IMG/VR virus record: IMGVR_UViG_3300023284_000760
Coordinates: 1 to 42,852 of that record
Reading direction: 5' to 3' (one strand)
Length of the DNA stretch: 42,852 nucleotides
Origin: a virus
The notes beneath the pieces were generated by a model. That model had not been told where the DNA came from and made no database searches. It saw only the letters and a program-made list of their open reading frames with translations. The position numbers and the translations under genes were made by a program. Of this stretch, positions 1 to 8,500 are shown one piece after another. The first letter of the stretch is position 1; each line of letters opens with the position of its first letter.

Positions 1-144
1 AAAATTGTCACGCCGAAATTGTCGTGATACGAAATCCGATCAGCGCCACCAGTAGATCCACTACTAACTATTATCTGCGTCCCTAAACCGCCACCATTAA
101 CAAGAAATAGTGGAACAAAAGTCGTCAGTATTCCGTTGATAAAT
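1..144. repeat. Terminal direct repeat, left copy (contig closure)
   Basis: Bases 1-144 are identical to bases 42709-42852. The reading frame of the tail-fibre gene continues through this overlap without a break, so it is most simply the overlap of a circular assembly (a circular or circularly permuted headful genome). A true packaged terminal repeat is less likely, because the copy lies inside a coding region and P22-like phages package headfuls. Confidence 0.95.
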
Positions 145-2459
145 ACTTGAGCCGCCCCCAATCCTGCTGGAACTACACATTCCCAACGGAAAAATTCGTC
201 GAAAGCGACCAGAGGATTTCCTCCGGTGCCGTCCATTATCACAGTATTTCCAGGATTATTGTCTGCCTCAACAAGTTTAAGGTTGCTTGCATCGCTATCA
301 AACAATATGCCGTAACGTCGGTTGCCTGTAACTAATGGATTTTCTGCTGCGTTAACTTGTAAGCCAGAGAAAAATCCGTTGAAGCCGTTAACCGTATCTA
401 GTCTAGCTGTCCCGCTATAAGATGCACCGAACGCATTAATGTCTGTCCAGTTCTGAGCTGTAAGCGTTATTTTCGATGTCGTTGATCCATTCGTCACATC
501 ATCATTATGTCTAACAACCTGCTTTGACTCTCCAAAAACAGTCTGCGTAACTAAATCAATAGTTGCAGGACCGGTAGCGGTATCCGTCCAACCCTGTGCT
601 GCAGGCAATGCCAACTCGCCGAAGAACCGAACATTGGTCGAAGCAAAAGTTTCCTGCGCAACAACGGTTGCCGCGTCTTCCGTTAAAAACGTTTTCCATA
701 TACCACCACTAAAAATCTCAGCCTTATCAACGGTCGTGTTGTGAATTTCTAATCCGGGCGCAGGAGATATAATTGCATCCCTCTGAACCGTAGTCATTCG
801 TGGCGGTAAGAATCCTTCGGTTGTGCTACTGAGATCAAGGATTGATGTAAAGTCTGGATTCGTTGTTCCAATGCCAACCGCGCCGTCACTCTCAATAACC
901 ATCTTGGTTACATTTCCGTTAACTCGGAACTGGAAGCCATCCTGACTGCCCGGATCATTATAGAAGATACCGCCTGCTAAATTACTGGAGGGTTCTCCAA
1001 ACAATATACCGCTGGTACTTATATCAGGAGTTAGAATTGACAGATACCCTGCACCCGCACTTTCAAAGGTGGCAATCGTGCCTGCAAATGCTGTTACTGT
1101 CCCTGCGTCTCCACTTGTAACGTGTAGTTTTGAATCAGGGGTTGTTGTAGATATACCAAGGCTTCCTGTACCATTGGGAGATAAATTGATATTTCCGTTA
1201 GTATCAGTTGATGAAATAGTGTTGTCGTCTAATCTGAGATTATCTACGTCAAGCCTAGTTCCTATCTCCACTTGGTTGGAAGTTATTTTAAGGGAATTAA
1301 CAGCAGCACCGCCCAAAATCTTAAAGGCATTATTACCGCCTACTTCTGTTATTGAAAAGTCACCGAGGTTATTTTTAACTATAAACGTTTTATCGTTATC
1401 AGTATCGGTCAGTAGCAATTGTGAGGTGACACCTGCAATTTCTAATTGATCCATGACTTTTACAACTCCAATACCCGCTGTAAAAGCATCAAGTATTAAG
1501 TCGCCATCAATATTAAGTACAGAAATTGTATTTCCGTTGATGTCAATATTATCAACGGTTAGCTGAGTTAGCCCTGATAAAGCACCTGTAATCGCAACGT
1601 CTTTGGCAAAGGTAGCTAATTCGCTTCCTGCTCCCCCAGACAAGGTTAGGTTGGTGGTTTCCTGATCGCTGGTAAGTCTAAAGCGAGCGCCTGTTTTTGA
1701 TGTTCCTACAGTGAAATCACTAGCTGAAAAACTCCATACCATGAACGCGCCAAAGTTGTCGGAAGGCGTACCAAAGAGAAGTCTTCCAAAGTTTGCATCA
1801 GGCGTTAGTATCGAAATACCATTGTTTCCCGCATCCTCTACAACAAGAGCGTTTGCTACAGTGCTTGCGGTTACTAGTCCTGCGCTTCCCGTATGCACAT
1901 GCAAAGTGCCATCGGGCGGTACAGCAGTACCAATAACTGTTTTAAGGAAAGTAGGTGTACTGAGAATTGTTACACTTTGGTCAAGGAATGCATGATCACT
2001 TCCATCCGAACTTCTGTGAGCATTGTTCAGCACGACGTCAGAATGATCTTTGCCGTCAGAACTTCTATGCGTTGTGTTCAGGTCTACATTTGCGCCATCG
2101 ACCGATACATCCCGGCCGTCCACGTTGCCCGGCACCGTGAGATTTGCAAAAGTAGGACTGTCCAGAGTATTGAGCGCCTGGCCGAACTCGAGCGCCGTGC
2201 CGCCTGTGTTGCCTTGCACAATAAGATTGGCTGATATAGAACCCGGAGTGTCGGTAAGTTCTATCCATTTATCTAATGCGCTGGCAATCCATGATGCATT
2301 GTCAGCGGCTTCAGCAATATATAATATATTATTGGTCGAATCCCAATACAACTCACCAATAACACCGGCTGTGACTACGCCATTCGGATTGCCCGTAGAA
2401 ACCTGTGATCTACCGATATGTAGTTCGTCGCCGGTCAGATTTTTATGTAGCGTGCCCAT
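1..2459 (-). CDS. Large tail fibre protein, N-terminal part (gene crosses the contig junction)
   Basis: This is the first 819 codons or so of a 1,092-residue protein that continues at the right end of the window (41889-42708). Unique length is 2459 + 820 = 3279 nt, an exact multiple of three, and the frame is open through the junction. It starts at ATG 2459 with MGTLHKN. The N-terminal third has a capping motif common in tail fibres (GVVTAGVIGELYWDS). The middle has repeated beta-structure motifs of the type (V/L)GI(G/S)TTxPDxxL and TEGFLPPRMTT, seen in many phage fibres, then a segment resembling a jelly-roll or carbohydrate-binding fold. It is a likely receptor-binding or side fibre of the virion. 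It follows three small virion genes and precedes a tailspike. The family assignment rests on motif style only. Confidence 0.85.
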   Translation of the reverse strand, partial: MGTLHKNLTGDELHIGRSQVSTGNPNGVVTAGVIGELYWDSTNNILYIAEAADNASWIASALDKWIELTDTPGSISANLIVQGNTGGTALEFGQALNTLDSPTFANLTVPGNVDGRDVSVDGANVDLNTTHRSSDGKDHSDVVLNNAHRSSDGSDHAFLDQSVTILSTPTFLKTVIGTAVPPDGTLHVHTGSAGLVTASTVANALVVEDAGNNGISILTPDANFGRLLFGTPSDNFGAFMVWSFSASDFTVGTSKTGARFRLTSDQETTNLTLSGGAGSELATFAKDVAITGALSGLTQLTVDNIDINGNTISVLNIDGDLILDAFTAGIGVVKVMDQLEIAGVTSQLLLTDTDNDKTFIVKNNLGDFSITEVGGNNAFKILGGAAVNSLKITSNQVEIGTRLDVDNLRLDDNTISSTDTNGNINLSPNGTGSLGISTTTPDSKLHVTSGDAGTVTAFAGTIATFESAGAGYLSILTPDISTSGILFGEPSSNLAGGIFYNDPGSQDGFQFRVNGNVTKMVIESDGAVGIGTTNPDFTSILDLSSTTEGFLPPRMTTVQRDAIISPAPGLEIHNTTVDKAEIFSGGIWKTFLTEDAATVVAQETFASTNVRFFGELALPAAQGWTDTATGPATIDLVTQTVFGESKQVVRHNDDVTNGSTTSKITLTAQNWTDINAFGASYSGTARLDTVNGFNGFFSGLQVNAAENPLVTGNRRYGILFDSDASNLKLVEADNNPGNTVIMDGTGGNPLVAFDEFFRWECVVPAGLGAAQVFINGILTTFVPLFLVNGGGLGTQIIVSSGSTGGADRISYHDNFGVTI

Positions 2460-2464
2460 TAGAA

Positions 2465-2656
2465 TTAATTCGTGTAGATAGGATCAAATGATGTGTTAAA
2501 AATGTGATCAAGAGCAATGGTATAAATGAGGTTTTCTGTAACAACGATTAAAGGACCTGTTTGATTTGTCAATTCCTCTGTCAAACTGGGATGAAAATGC
2601 CGAAACAATCGACCTCGATCATCATAAGTCTTTCCATCTGATTTAAATATACTCAT
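2465..2656 (-). CDS. Small virion-region protein, 63 aa
   Basis: Starts at ATG 2656, which overlaps the end of the upstream 108-aa gene (stop at 2653) as ATGA, and ends 5 nt before the large fibre start. It is polar with no membrane segment; the C-terminal half is hydrophobic beta-like (LIVVTENLIYTIALDHIF). I do not recognise the family. Its position between fibre-type genes suggests a small virion or fibre-associated protein. Confidence 0.65.
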   Translation of the reverse strand: MSIFKSDGKTYDDRGRLFRHFHPSLTEELTNQTGPLIVVTENLIYTIALDHIFNTSFDPIYTN

Positions 2657-2979
2657 GATCGTGACCCAAACACGACAAAGTTAACAGCACTAGCCGTGGT
2701 GGTCTCAGCCTCAAGACTATCACCTATTTCCAAGGGAAGATTATCACCAGGTTCCAGGTATTCACCACCCTCATTCTGCAGCAATTTGAATTGGCGAATT
2801 TTTCGCGAGGAACCAAATCTCTCTTTAACGAATAAAATTGCCGTTTGTTCGCTAACGTTCTCATTGAAAAATGTTATTTTCTCAATAATTGCCTTTGAGG
2901 TTGGCAATACATCAGCATCTTTGACCTCAAATATCGTGGTGGAAGCTACTTTCAATTGTCCGCTTGCTAAAATAGTCAT
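2653..2979 (-). CDS. Probable small virion protein, 108 aa
   Basis: Begins MTILASGQLKVASTTIFEV and is made of beta-rich segments with a Gly/Asp turn (EYLEPGDNLPLEIGDSLEA). Proteins of this style are common beside tail fibres, and I infer a structural beta-sandwich role. It overlaps the next gene by ATGA. No catalytic motif is visible. A 38-nt gap to the gene upstream (3018-3443) carries AAGGTAAAATAAC in front of the ATG, a plausible ribosome site. Confidence 0.65.
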   Translation of the reverse strand: MTILASGQLKVASTTIFEVKDADVLPTSKAIIEKITFFNENVSEQTAILFVKERFGSSRKIRQFKLLQNEGGEYLEPGDNLPLEIGDSLEAETTTASAVNFVVFGSRS

Positions 2980-3017
2980 GTTATTTTACCTTGTAACTAT
3001 TCCTTTTAGTCTATATA

Positions 3018-3443
3018 TCAAGGCGCGTTCGTACTATCAAAAGTCATGGTTGCCGTCGCAATGATATTGGTGCCGCCGGCATCATCGGAAATCTCGAAAA
3101 ATACCGTGGTCCTTTTAAGACCTATCGAAGATTTCTGATTGTCGTAGATTCTGTCCGCATTCAATTGTAAAAAACCCGTACCGGGATCAACCTCAAGCGA
3201 GCCGCCGTTTAAGATTGTGCGTTGCGCAAAGAAGTTGCCAACCGGGCCGTTTATATTCCACTCACCAATGATCGCACTGAATCCGCCATTGGGCTGAATG
3301 GTATATAGAATGCCATCGTTATCAAGCTTGATACCCGAATGACAAGTAGCTCCAAAACGAATATTACTCACAGTGCGATTAGTGATGTTGGCTATATTAC
3401 CAAGAATATTTTGCTCACTCTGCCAATTCTGATGTGACAACAT
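3018..3443 (-). CDS. Probable virion or tail-associated protein, 141 aa
   Basis: Starts MLSHQNWQSEQNILGNIANIT at ATG 3443, whose A is shared with the stop of the 270-aa fibre-type gene (1-nt TAATG-type overlap). The remainder is beta-rich (FGATCHSGIKLDNDGILYTIQPNGG). It is conserved in style with phage fibre or neck-appendage proteins, but I cannot name a family. Confidence 0.65.
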   Translation of the reverse strand: MLSHQNWQSEQNILGNIANITNRTVSNIRFGATCHSGIKLDNDGILYTIQPNGGFSAIIGEWNINGPVGNFFAQRTILNGGSLEVDPGTGFLQLNADRIYDNQKSSIGLKRTTVFFEISDDAGGTNIIATATMTFDSTNAP

Positions 3444-4255
3444 TATGTGAATGCCTGACTAAAGCTACCTCGCCACTCGGTGCCGGCATCGATGGTGCGC
3501 AAAGTTATTTCATCAATGGCGCCGTTTGAGGTGGTGATAACCGGCGCCGTGCCGGCAGGCCACTTAACAGATGCTGGCCAGGTGACTGTGAAAGCCCCTC
3601 CTGCACCATCTTGGATAATCTTGATTACGAACTGTCCATAATTGCCCGTTGCCGGCGGATTGCTCAGTACTACAGATGTCACGTTCTCGGTGAGCGTGGT
3701 GACAAACGAATTACCCGTGGTCAGATTAAGTGTCAACACACCTGCAGCACTAGAAACAGAATTATGTTTGATTGCATAATCGAGCAACAATGCACGCCGC
3801 AGTTCCTGATCCGACATTTGCACAGCGGCCGTAAATGTCTGGATTGCAATGAATGTGTTAGTTCTAGCAAGCTTTGCCCAGTCATCCGAAATCTCTTTCA
3901 GTACTAGTTCGACATCTTTGGCTGTGAAATTCCCGGCCGTGTCCAGTACACTGACTAAGGCTGCAGCAAGAGCAGCGATACTATCTTCGGGCGCGAATAT
4001 ATCAATCGGGCCATAGATATTGGCACCAGCAGAAGTCTCAAGCGTTACCGTAGCCTTTATATCAAGAAAGATATTTGGAAACAGACCATCCGCATCTGCA
4101 AGTACGGGATCAGTATTAGCCGCAGTGAGTCCAGAATCTGAAAAGGTGGTTTTTGCTGTGGATGTGCCGAAGTCAAAGAAAAACAGTTTGGCGCCACCAA
4201 AATTGGCAATGCCATCACCTACCCTAGTTCTTGGCTCAACAAATCTATAGGCCAC
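3443..4255 (-). CDS. Tail fibre/appendage protein with N-terminal head-binding-like domain, 270 aa
   Basis: Residues ~15-90 contain the pattern KLFFFDFGTSTAKTTFSDSGL..NPVLADADGLFPNIFL. This is a well-known beta-domain at the N terminus of many podovirus tail fibres and spikes, where it anchors the protein to the tail. A linker helix (EDSIAALAAALVSVLD, ~110) and a C-terminal beta domain follow (GQFVIKIIQDG...FTVTWPASVKWPAGTAP, ~200-260). In P22 the equivalent slot after ejection gene 16 holds the tailspike. Here the protein is short and lacks an obvious enzymatic beta-helix, so it may be an adaptor for one of the larger fibres. It overlaps the gp16-like gene by one base. Confidence 0.8.
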   Translation of the reverse strand: MAYRFVEPRTRVGDGIANFGGAKLFFFDFGTSTAKTTFSDSGLTAANTDPVLADADGLFPNIFLDIKATVTLETSAGANIYGPIDIFAPEDSIAALAAALVSVLDTAGNFTAKDVELVLKEISDDWAKLARTNTFIAIQTFTAAVQMSDQELRRALLLDYAIKHNSVSSAAGVLTLNLTTGNSFVTTLTENVTSVVLSNPPATGNYGQFVIKIIQDGAGGAFTVTWPASVKWPAGTAPVITTSNGAIDEITLRTIDAGTEWRGSFSQAFT

Positions 4256-5871
4256 TATCTTTCTCCTTGAGCGGCAACGGCACTTAATGATGCGCCAGGT
4301 ATAACACCAGCCGTCGGCCTAACCGTTTCACCAGCAAGTCCAGAACGTCGAGCGACCTCACTTAATGCCACCCTTCTCAGTGCCGGTCGCGCTATTGTTC
4401 CAGCCAGTGGTAACAATCCGGCCGGCCCTGCGCCAAGTGAAAGTGCCGTGCCGGTAATACCAAGAGAGGTGCCGCCAACAGCCAGGTCCAATGGCGAAAA
4501 TGCTTGTGCAGTGCCGGTAAATAATCTTGATACTGATGGAAATGTATTAGCAAAATCGGCAATTGTTCTGAGATCACCAGATAATGGCTTACCTTTCTTC
4601 AGTTGCGCCGCAAGTTGTGTAGCCGATACTTCGCCTGTTATTCGACCTTGCAAAGCTTCTTGCACCGAATATGTTTCAGCGATTTGCTGACGCGCTTGTC
4701 GAAAACCATCAACCAGGGCAGGATCACCACCCCTGCCAAGATGACGTTCCATTACGCCCTCAACCGCATCTGATGCGGCCCGGTAAGCGTTGCCGAGTGA
4801 CTTATCGCCGCCCCGGAATGCGACGTCTGCTCTATTGCGTAACAGGCTTATGGCATCAATACCCGCGCCGGCATCAAACTCAGCCACACGCAGGCCATCA
4901 ACAATATCAATGATTTCTGATTTCGCTAGTTCTGGAAAGTCTTTAGCGGCGCTCCTGAAACGAGCAGTTGCTGCCGACAAGTCTCTGCGAAATGCAGTAT
5001 CGGTGAAAACCTGACCCACGCCCCTGACAGCTTCATATGCCTGGCCGGCCTGTTGACGTATGCCCTGTAACACATCGATGGTCACTGGCACATTTTCGGG
5101 CAGACCCACGGCACGACTGGCAAGTTTGTTTGTGACCGCCTGATTTGTTTCTATGGCTTGCTGCCCGGTCTTGATCTTGCCGCCAACACCTTCAGCTAAA
5201 CCGGCAGCGCCGGCCTCACCACGCACTGACGGTGGCGTGACATAGCCCTCTTCGGCTGCTGATGCAGCTACTTGTTGACGTGGGGTTGGTTTGGGCGCCG
5301 CCTTAGTCACAGTAGGACCACGACGTAATCCAAACAGTGCCGGTGCGCCCAAAATAGCGGTCTTGACCAAGGTAGCACCCAACACATCTTCTGGCTCGCC
5401 CGTTACCTCACCAGCAACGTCTGCAAAACGCTCCAAAGCCTCCAATGGCGCAGCAATGGCTTCCGAGGCACGCCGACCGGGTTCAGTCATCGTACCTCGA
5501 GCACCAGCGCCAATATCCTGAAAGCGCTCGATCACAGCCCTGCCAGCACCCGCCGGATCAGCGCCGCCTCTAATGGCCTCAAACGCCGTAACTGGAATAG
5601 CGGCTACACCACCGGCTGCCGTGGCTAAACCGCCGACACCGAGTTCAAGTGCAGCCTCTGGAATACCACGAATATCACTTAAGGTTTGGCCGACTACCTC
5701 CGCAGCACCACGTAAAACGCCGGGCTGATCTTCTGTCAAGGCGGCTTGCTCGGCCTCTAGCGCAGAGATCATGGACAAACGCTCCTCACGTGTAAGACCA
5801 GTGGCAACTTGTCGTTGCCTGGCTTGTGCTATGGCAATAGCTTTTTGCTGTTCTAGACTGAGATGAGCCAT
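4255..5871 (-). CDS. Ejection (internal virion) protein, P22 gp16-like, 538 aa
   Basis: Last of three consecutive Ala/Gly/Gln/Arg-rich genes in the place of the P22 gene 7-20-16 cluster. The N terminus (MAHLSLEQQKAIAIAQARQRQ) is a charged helix. Residues ~55-185 alternate hydrophobic glycine-rich segments (GVGGLATAAGGVAAIPVTAFEAI), as expected of a protein that inserts into the cell envelope on ejection. Residues ~190-430 form long helices, and a hydrophobic Gly/Leu stretch lies at ~470-500. P22 gp16 is 609 residues. Assignment rests on gene order, composition and length, not on a detected motif. It forms part of the DNA-translocation conduit after adsorption. Confidence 0.75.
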   Translation of the reverse strand: MAHLSLEQQKAIAIAQARQRQVATGLTREERLSMISALEAEQAALTEDQPGVLRGAAEVVGQTLSDIRGIPEAALELGVGGLATAAGGVAAIPVTAFEAIRGGADPAGAGRAVIERFQDIGAGARGTMTEPGRRASEAIAAPLEALERFADVAGEVTGEPEDVLGATLVKTAILGAPALFGLRRGPTVTKAAPKPTPRQQVAASAAEEGYVTPPSVRGEAGAAGLAEGVGGKIKTGQQAIETNQAVTNKLASRAVGLPENVPVTIDVLQGIRQQAGQAYEAVRGVGQVFTDTAFRRDLSAATARFRSAAKDFPELAKSEIIDIVDGLRVAEFDAGAGIDAISLLRNRADVAFRGGDKSLGNAYRAASDAVEGVMERHLGRGGDPALVDGFRQARQQIAETYSVQEALQGRITGEVSATQLAAQLKKGKPLSGDLRTIADFANTFPSVSRLFTGTAQAFSPLDLAVGGTSLGITGTALSLGAGPAGLLPLAGTIARPALRRVALSEVARRSGLAGETVRPTAGVIPGASLSAVAAQGER

Positions 5872-5875
5872 ATTA

Positions 5876-7216
5876 CTACTCGAACAATGCTCGTTGTTCG
5901 GGCGTCATAAACTCGAGTAATGCAGGATCAACGGCATCTTCTGGCGCAACACCTGGCTCAACTCCACGCCGTTGCTGCCGCAGGAAACCGGCAATACTTC
6001 CACCTTCATCAAGAAAATCGATTTGTTGTTCGTAATATCTCTGCAGTTTTTCTTGTGCAGTTTTCTTTTCCTGCAAAAATGTAATTAGTTCTGGCGGCTG
6101 TAGATTTGTCGGCAATGCCGTGGCACGTGCCAGATCCAACTCGCCCTTACTGAGAGCGCCAAAGGTAACGGAACCAACTACGTCCAGTGCCAATTCGCCC
6201 TGGATCTGATCCAGTATCACCGATGACTCGCGTATTGACGGGAAAAACCGGCTTTCGATCGCACCTGTTGAGGCACCACCTTCCAAAGCTGAAATAGCCC
6301 GATCAATATTGCGCACGTTCTTGTTAATATTCTTGATGCTGGCAAAGCCTTTATCAATGGTTGTTGCTCGAGACGCACCAGTACGTTCGGCAAACTTGGT
6401 GCGCTCTGCTAAGGTCTCGCGTAGTTCGGCAATCGCCTCAGCTAACTGTTCGTTAACAGCGATGGTCTGTTCGGCCGAACCAACCGCACGCGGATCTACG
6501 CCCAACGCAACCCTGGCAGCTCCTTCTATTTCTTCTCCTTCTAATCCAGCGGATTCAACCAGACCACGAAATGTTTGTAACGCAAACGGCTCAACAGTTC
6601 CACGCTGCAGTCCAAGAAATTCTTTAGTACTCAGCGCAGCCGATTGCACAATATTCAGTGTACGATTCTGTTCCTCTGGCGCCATACCGATCAGGCTTAA
6701 GGTGTCGGACATATCTCGACCCTGCGCCTCTCCTTCAGCGACTTGTCGTAATATCACGGCTTCCCGGTCTTGAGGGGCCGTTTGTAATATTTCACTGGCG
6801 CGACGCGATGCATCTTCACGTTGCGCAGAGGAAGTCGCACCCATGTTCTTGAATAGTGTGTCAGCAAGCTCCGGATTCAACTGAAACAGTCGATCAGCCG
6901 CTTGCCTGGACTGTTCGCCAGTGCCTTGCTGCACCACACCGATTAGTTGCTGTATTTCCTGCTGTTGCCTGGTGGCTTCCTGATTAGCCTCGATTTCCTG
7001 CCGGCCAAGTTCAGCCTCATTGGCCGTGATATCGCGCTGCGAGCGTATTGTTTCAATCTGTGATTGCGGTATGCCAGAGCCAAACGATACCAGCCCTTGT
7101 CCAATTCTTGACAACAGACTGCGTGGCGACCGAGTTGCTGTGGCCGGTCCAGCCCGACTAACTGGAGGACCACCCGCAGGACCAAGTGAAGGACCAGCAA
7201 TTTCCTGATGTGGCAT
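5876..7216 (-). CDS. Ejection protein, P22 gp20-like, 446 aa
   Basis: The N terminus is Pro/Gly/Arg-rich (MPHQEIAGPSLGPAGGPPVS). A long Gln/Glu/Arg-rich helical region follows (residues ~45-130, e.g. EIEANQEATRQQQEIQQLIG) and then largely helical sequence to the end. Length (446, P22 gp20 is 471), position and composition fit a gp20-like DNA-transfer protein packaged in the head and released with the DNA. It sits 14 nt after the gp7-like gene and 4 nt before the gp16-like gene. Confidence 0.75.
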   Translation of the reverse strand: MPHQEIAGPSLGPAGGPPVSRAGPATATRSPRSLLSRIGQGLVSFGSGIPQSQIETIRSQRDITANEAELGRQEIEANQEATRQQQEIQQLIGVVQQGTGEQSRQAADRLFQLNPELADTLFKNMGATSSAQREDASRRASEILQTAPQDREAVILRQVAEGEAQGRDMSDTLSLIGMAPEEQNRTLNIVQSAALSTKEFLGLQRGTVEPFALQTFRGLVESAGLEGEEIEGAARVALGVDPRAVGSAEQTIAVNEQLAEAIAELRETLAERTKFAERTGASRATTIDKGFASIKNINKNVRNIDRAISALEGGASTGAIESRFFPSIRESSVILDQIQGELALDVVGSVTFGALSKGELDLARATALPTNLQPPELITFLQEKKTAQEKLQRYYEQQIDFLDEGGSIAGFLRQQRRGVEPGVAPEDAVDPALLEFMTPEQRALFE

Positions 7217-7230
7217 TTTTATGCTCCCGG

Positions 7231-7800
7231 TTAGATAAACGCTTGTGCAACACGCGTCAAACTACTACGACGTCGTGCCGCGACATTTTCAATGCCGGCA
7301 CCACGCGCCTCACCACGACCGCCCAACAAATCGGCAATATTCGCTGAAATCTGCCCACCAAAGCCTGCACCGGCCGTGGTTGCCTGTAACCCTCTGCCGG
7401 CTACTCTGGATAACCTGTCTTTACGTTCACCTAAAAACTGTGCGGCAAAACCTGTGCCACGTCGCTGTAATTCTTCAAGAATATTACCGCCGCCGAGCTC
7501 ACCCGAAACAGATGCAGCTCGATTCGCCGCCCGCAAGCCCCGCTCCCGTAAGAATGCCTGCCCAGGAGACTCGGTAAAGCCTGCAATGGCTTCCTGTTCG
7601 GCCTCCGGACCACGCAGACCGAGAAATTCGGCCTCACGCTCACCGGCCAGCCCACCACGTTCACGAAAACCAGAAAAGTCTTCTCGAGTCAGGTCAAATT
7701 GACGCCGCTGCTCTTCAATGCCCTCGGTAATGCCTCTCTCACGGGCCTCTGCGGCACGCTTTTCAGCACCTCCCGTAAAAAGATCAGTTACAAAACTCAT
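7231..7800 (-). CDS. Ejection protein, P22 gp7-like, 189 aa
   Basis: Small Ala/Gly/Arg/Glu-rich protein: MSFVTDLFTGGAEKRAAEARERG at the start and repeated Arg/Glu helices, with a Gly-rich hydrophobic middle (TTAGAGFGGQISANIADLLGG, ~140-160). This layout (short N-terminal ITDLFxGG-like motif, helices, Gly-rich segment) is typical of podovirus DNA-transfer protein gp7 (229 aa in P22). It overlaps the DUF2824-type gene by ATGA. Confidence 0.75.
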   Translation of the reverse strand: MSFVTDLFTGGAEKRAAEARERGITEGIEEQRRQFDLTREDFSGFRERGGLAGEREAEFLGLRGPEAEQEAIAGFTESPGQAFLRERGLRAANRAASVSGELGGGNILEELQRRGTGFAAQFLGERKDRLSRVAGRGLQATTAGAGFGGQISANIADLLGGRGEARGAGIENVAARRRSSLTRVAQAFI

Positions 7801-8198
7801 GAGTGCAACCTTCGTCTGATAAACAAGTCCTTGTTGCCTGATTCCAGCAATCGAAACCCTAACTGTCGCGCAAATAGCGTGACGTGGCGCAATTTGGGGT
7901 CAATTTCGGCATAAATGCACGCACATCCATCATCGAACATGCACTGAATCGACTCTTCTATCGCAATATACGCTAATCGACCGCGCTTAGATGGCAATAT
8001 GTTGGGGTGAATCTTAACTCCATCCCTGAAACAGTGAAACATGATCACACCATCGCCATCATTGACCAGAAAATACATCACTTGCGGCAAATACATCGTA
8101 TCGAACGGCGCCATGTGTTGTGGCGCGATGTCTTTCCAGATATCCGGATGTGTCAACACAAGATTGACTGCATCCATGTCGAAAGTCTGCCGAATCAT
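7797..8198 (-). CDS. DUF2824-type phage protein (GNAT-like fold), 133 aa
   Basis: The sequence shows a GNAT-like order of elements: MIRQTFDMDAVNLVLTHPDIW, then YFLVNDGDGVIMFHCF, then IAIEESIQCMFDDGCACIYAEI and LFARQLGFRLLESGNKDLF. This matches the DUF2824 proteins often found between tail genes and ejection genes in P22-like phages. Whether it is an active acetyltransferase is unknown; the usual acetyl-CoA loop (QxxGxG/A) is not evident. It overlaps both neighbours by 4 nt. Confidence 0.75.
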   Translation of the reverse strand: MIRQTFDMDAVNLVLTHPDIWKDIAPQHMAPFDTMYLPQVMYFLVNDGDGVIMFHCFRDGVKIHPNILPSKRGRLAYIAIEESIQCMFDDGCACIYAEIDPKLRHVTLFARQLGFRLLESGNKDLFIRRRLHS

Positions 8199-8500
8199 GT
8201 CAACAACTCTTTAGCCTTGAGATCAGCAATCAATGTGGCAGCAACATCAGCTAACTCCAGTATTGCATCACGAATATTTTCAACCTCGTCCTTCGTGGGT
8301 GTTGCGGATATAGTGCCAGCCGCAGCATCGGCATCAAAAGTTCGATCTGTAGTAACATTGCTAGTTGTATAAGCGCTGGTCACTTCTGTGAGATCATTCG
8401 AAACATCAACCAAATTCTCAAGCAATGAGGCAAAGCGTAAGCTGGCAAGACCGTCCTCACCGACCAAAGCTTCACTGCGAGTTGTGACAATAATGGTCAC
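8195..8500 (-). CDS. Small virion protein in the gp26 (tail needle) slot, 101 aa
   Basis: Lies exactly where P22 has the tail-needle gene 26, between the gp10-like gene and the DUF2824 gene, with 4-nt overlaps on both sides. The N-terminal part resembles a beta strand and coil (MTIIVTTRSEALVGEDGLASL). The C-terminal half has the motif TTDRTFDADAAAGTISATPTK followed by a helix (VENIRDAILELADVAATLIADLKAK), which recurs at oligomerising ends of phage appendage proteins. It is far shorter than gp26 (233 aa) and lacks a long coiled coil, so a needle role is only a positional inference. Confidence 0.7.
   Translation of the reverse strand: MTIIVTTRSEALVGEDGLASLRFASLLENLVDVSNDLTEVTSAYTTSNVTTDRTFDADAAAGTISATPTKDEVENIRDAILELADVAATLIADLKAKELLT

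Noticed and set aside
1-144. True packaged direct terminal repeat
   Set aside because: The repeat is inside a coding region whose frame runs through it, and the P22-type packaging genes point to headful packaging; an assembly overlap explains it better.
1069-2481. Plus-strand frames over the left end (126, 94, 113, 143 codons)
   Set aside because: Antisense to the large fibre, whose frame gives recognisable fibre motifs; no ribosome sites.
6309-6773. 154-codon plus-strand frame
   Set aside because: Antisense to the gp20-like gene; Ser/Arg/Ala composition is typical of a shadow.
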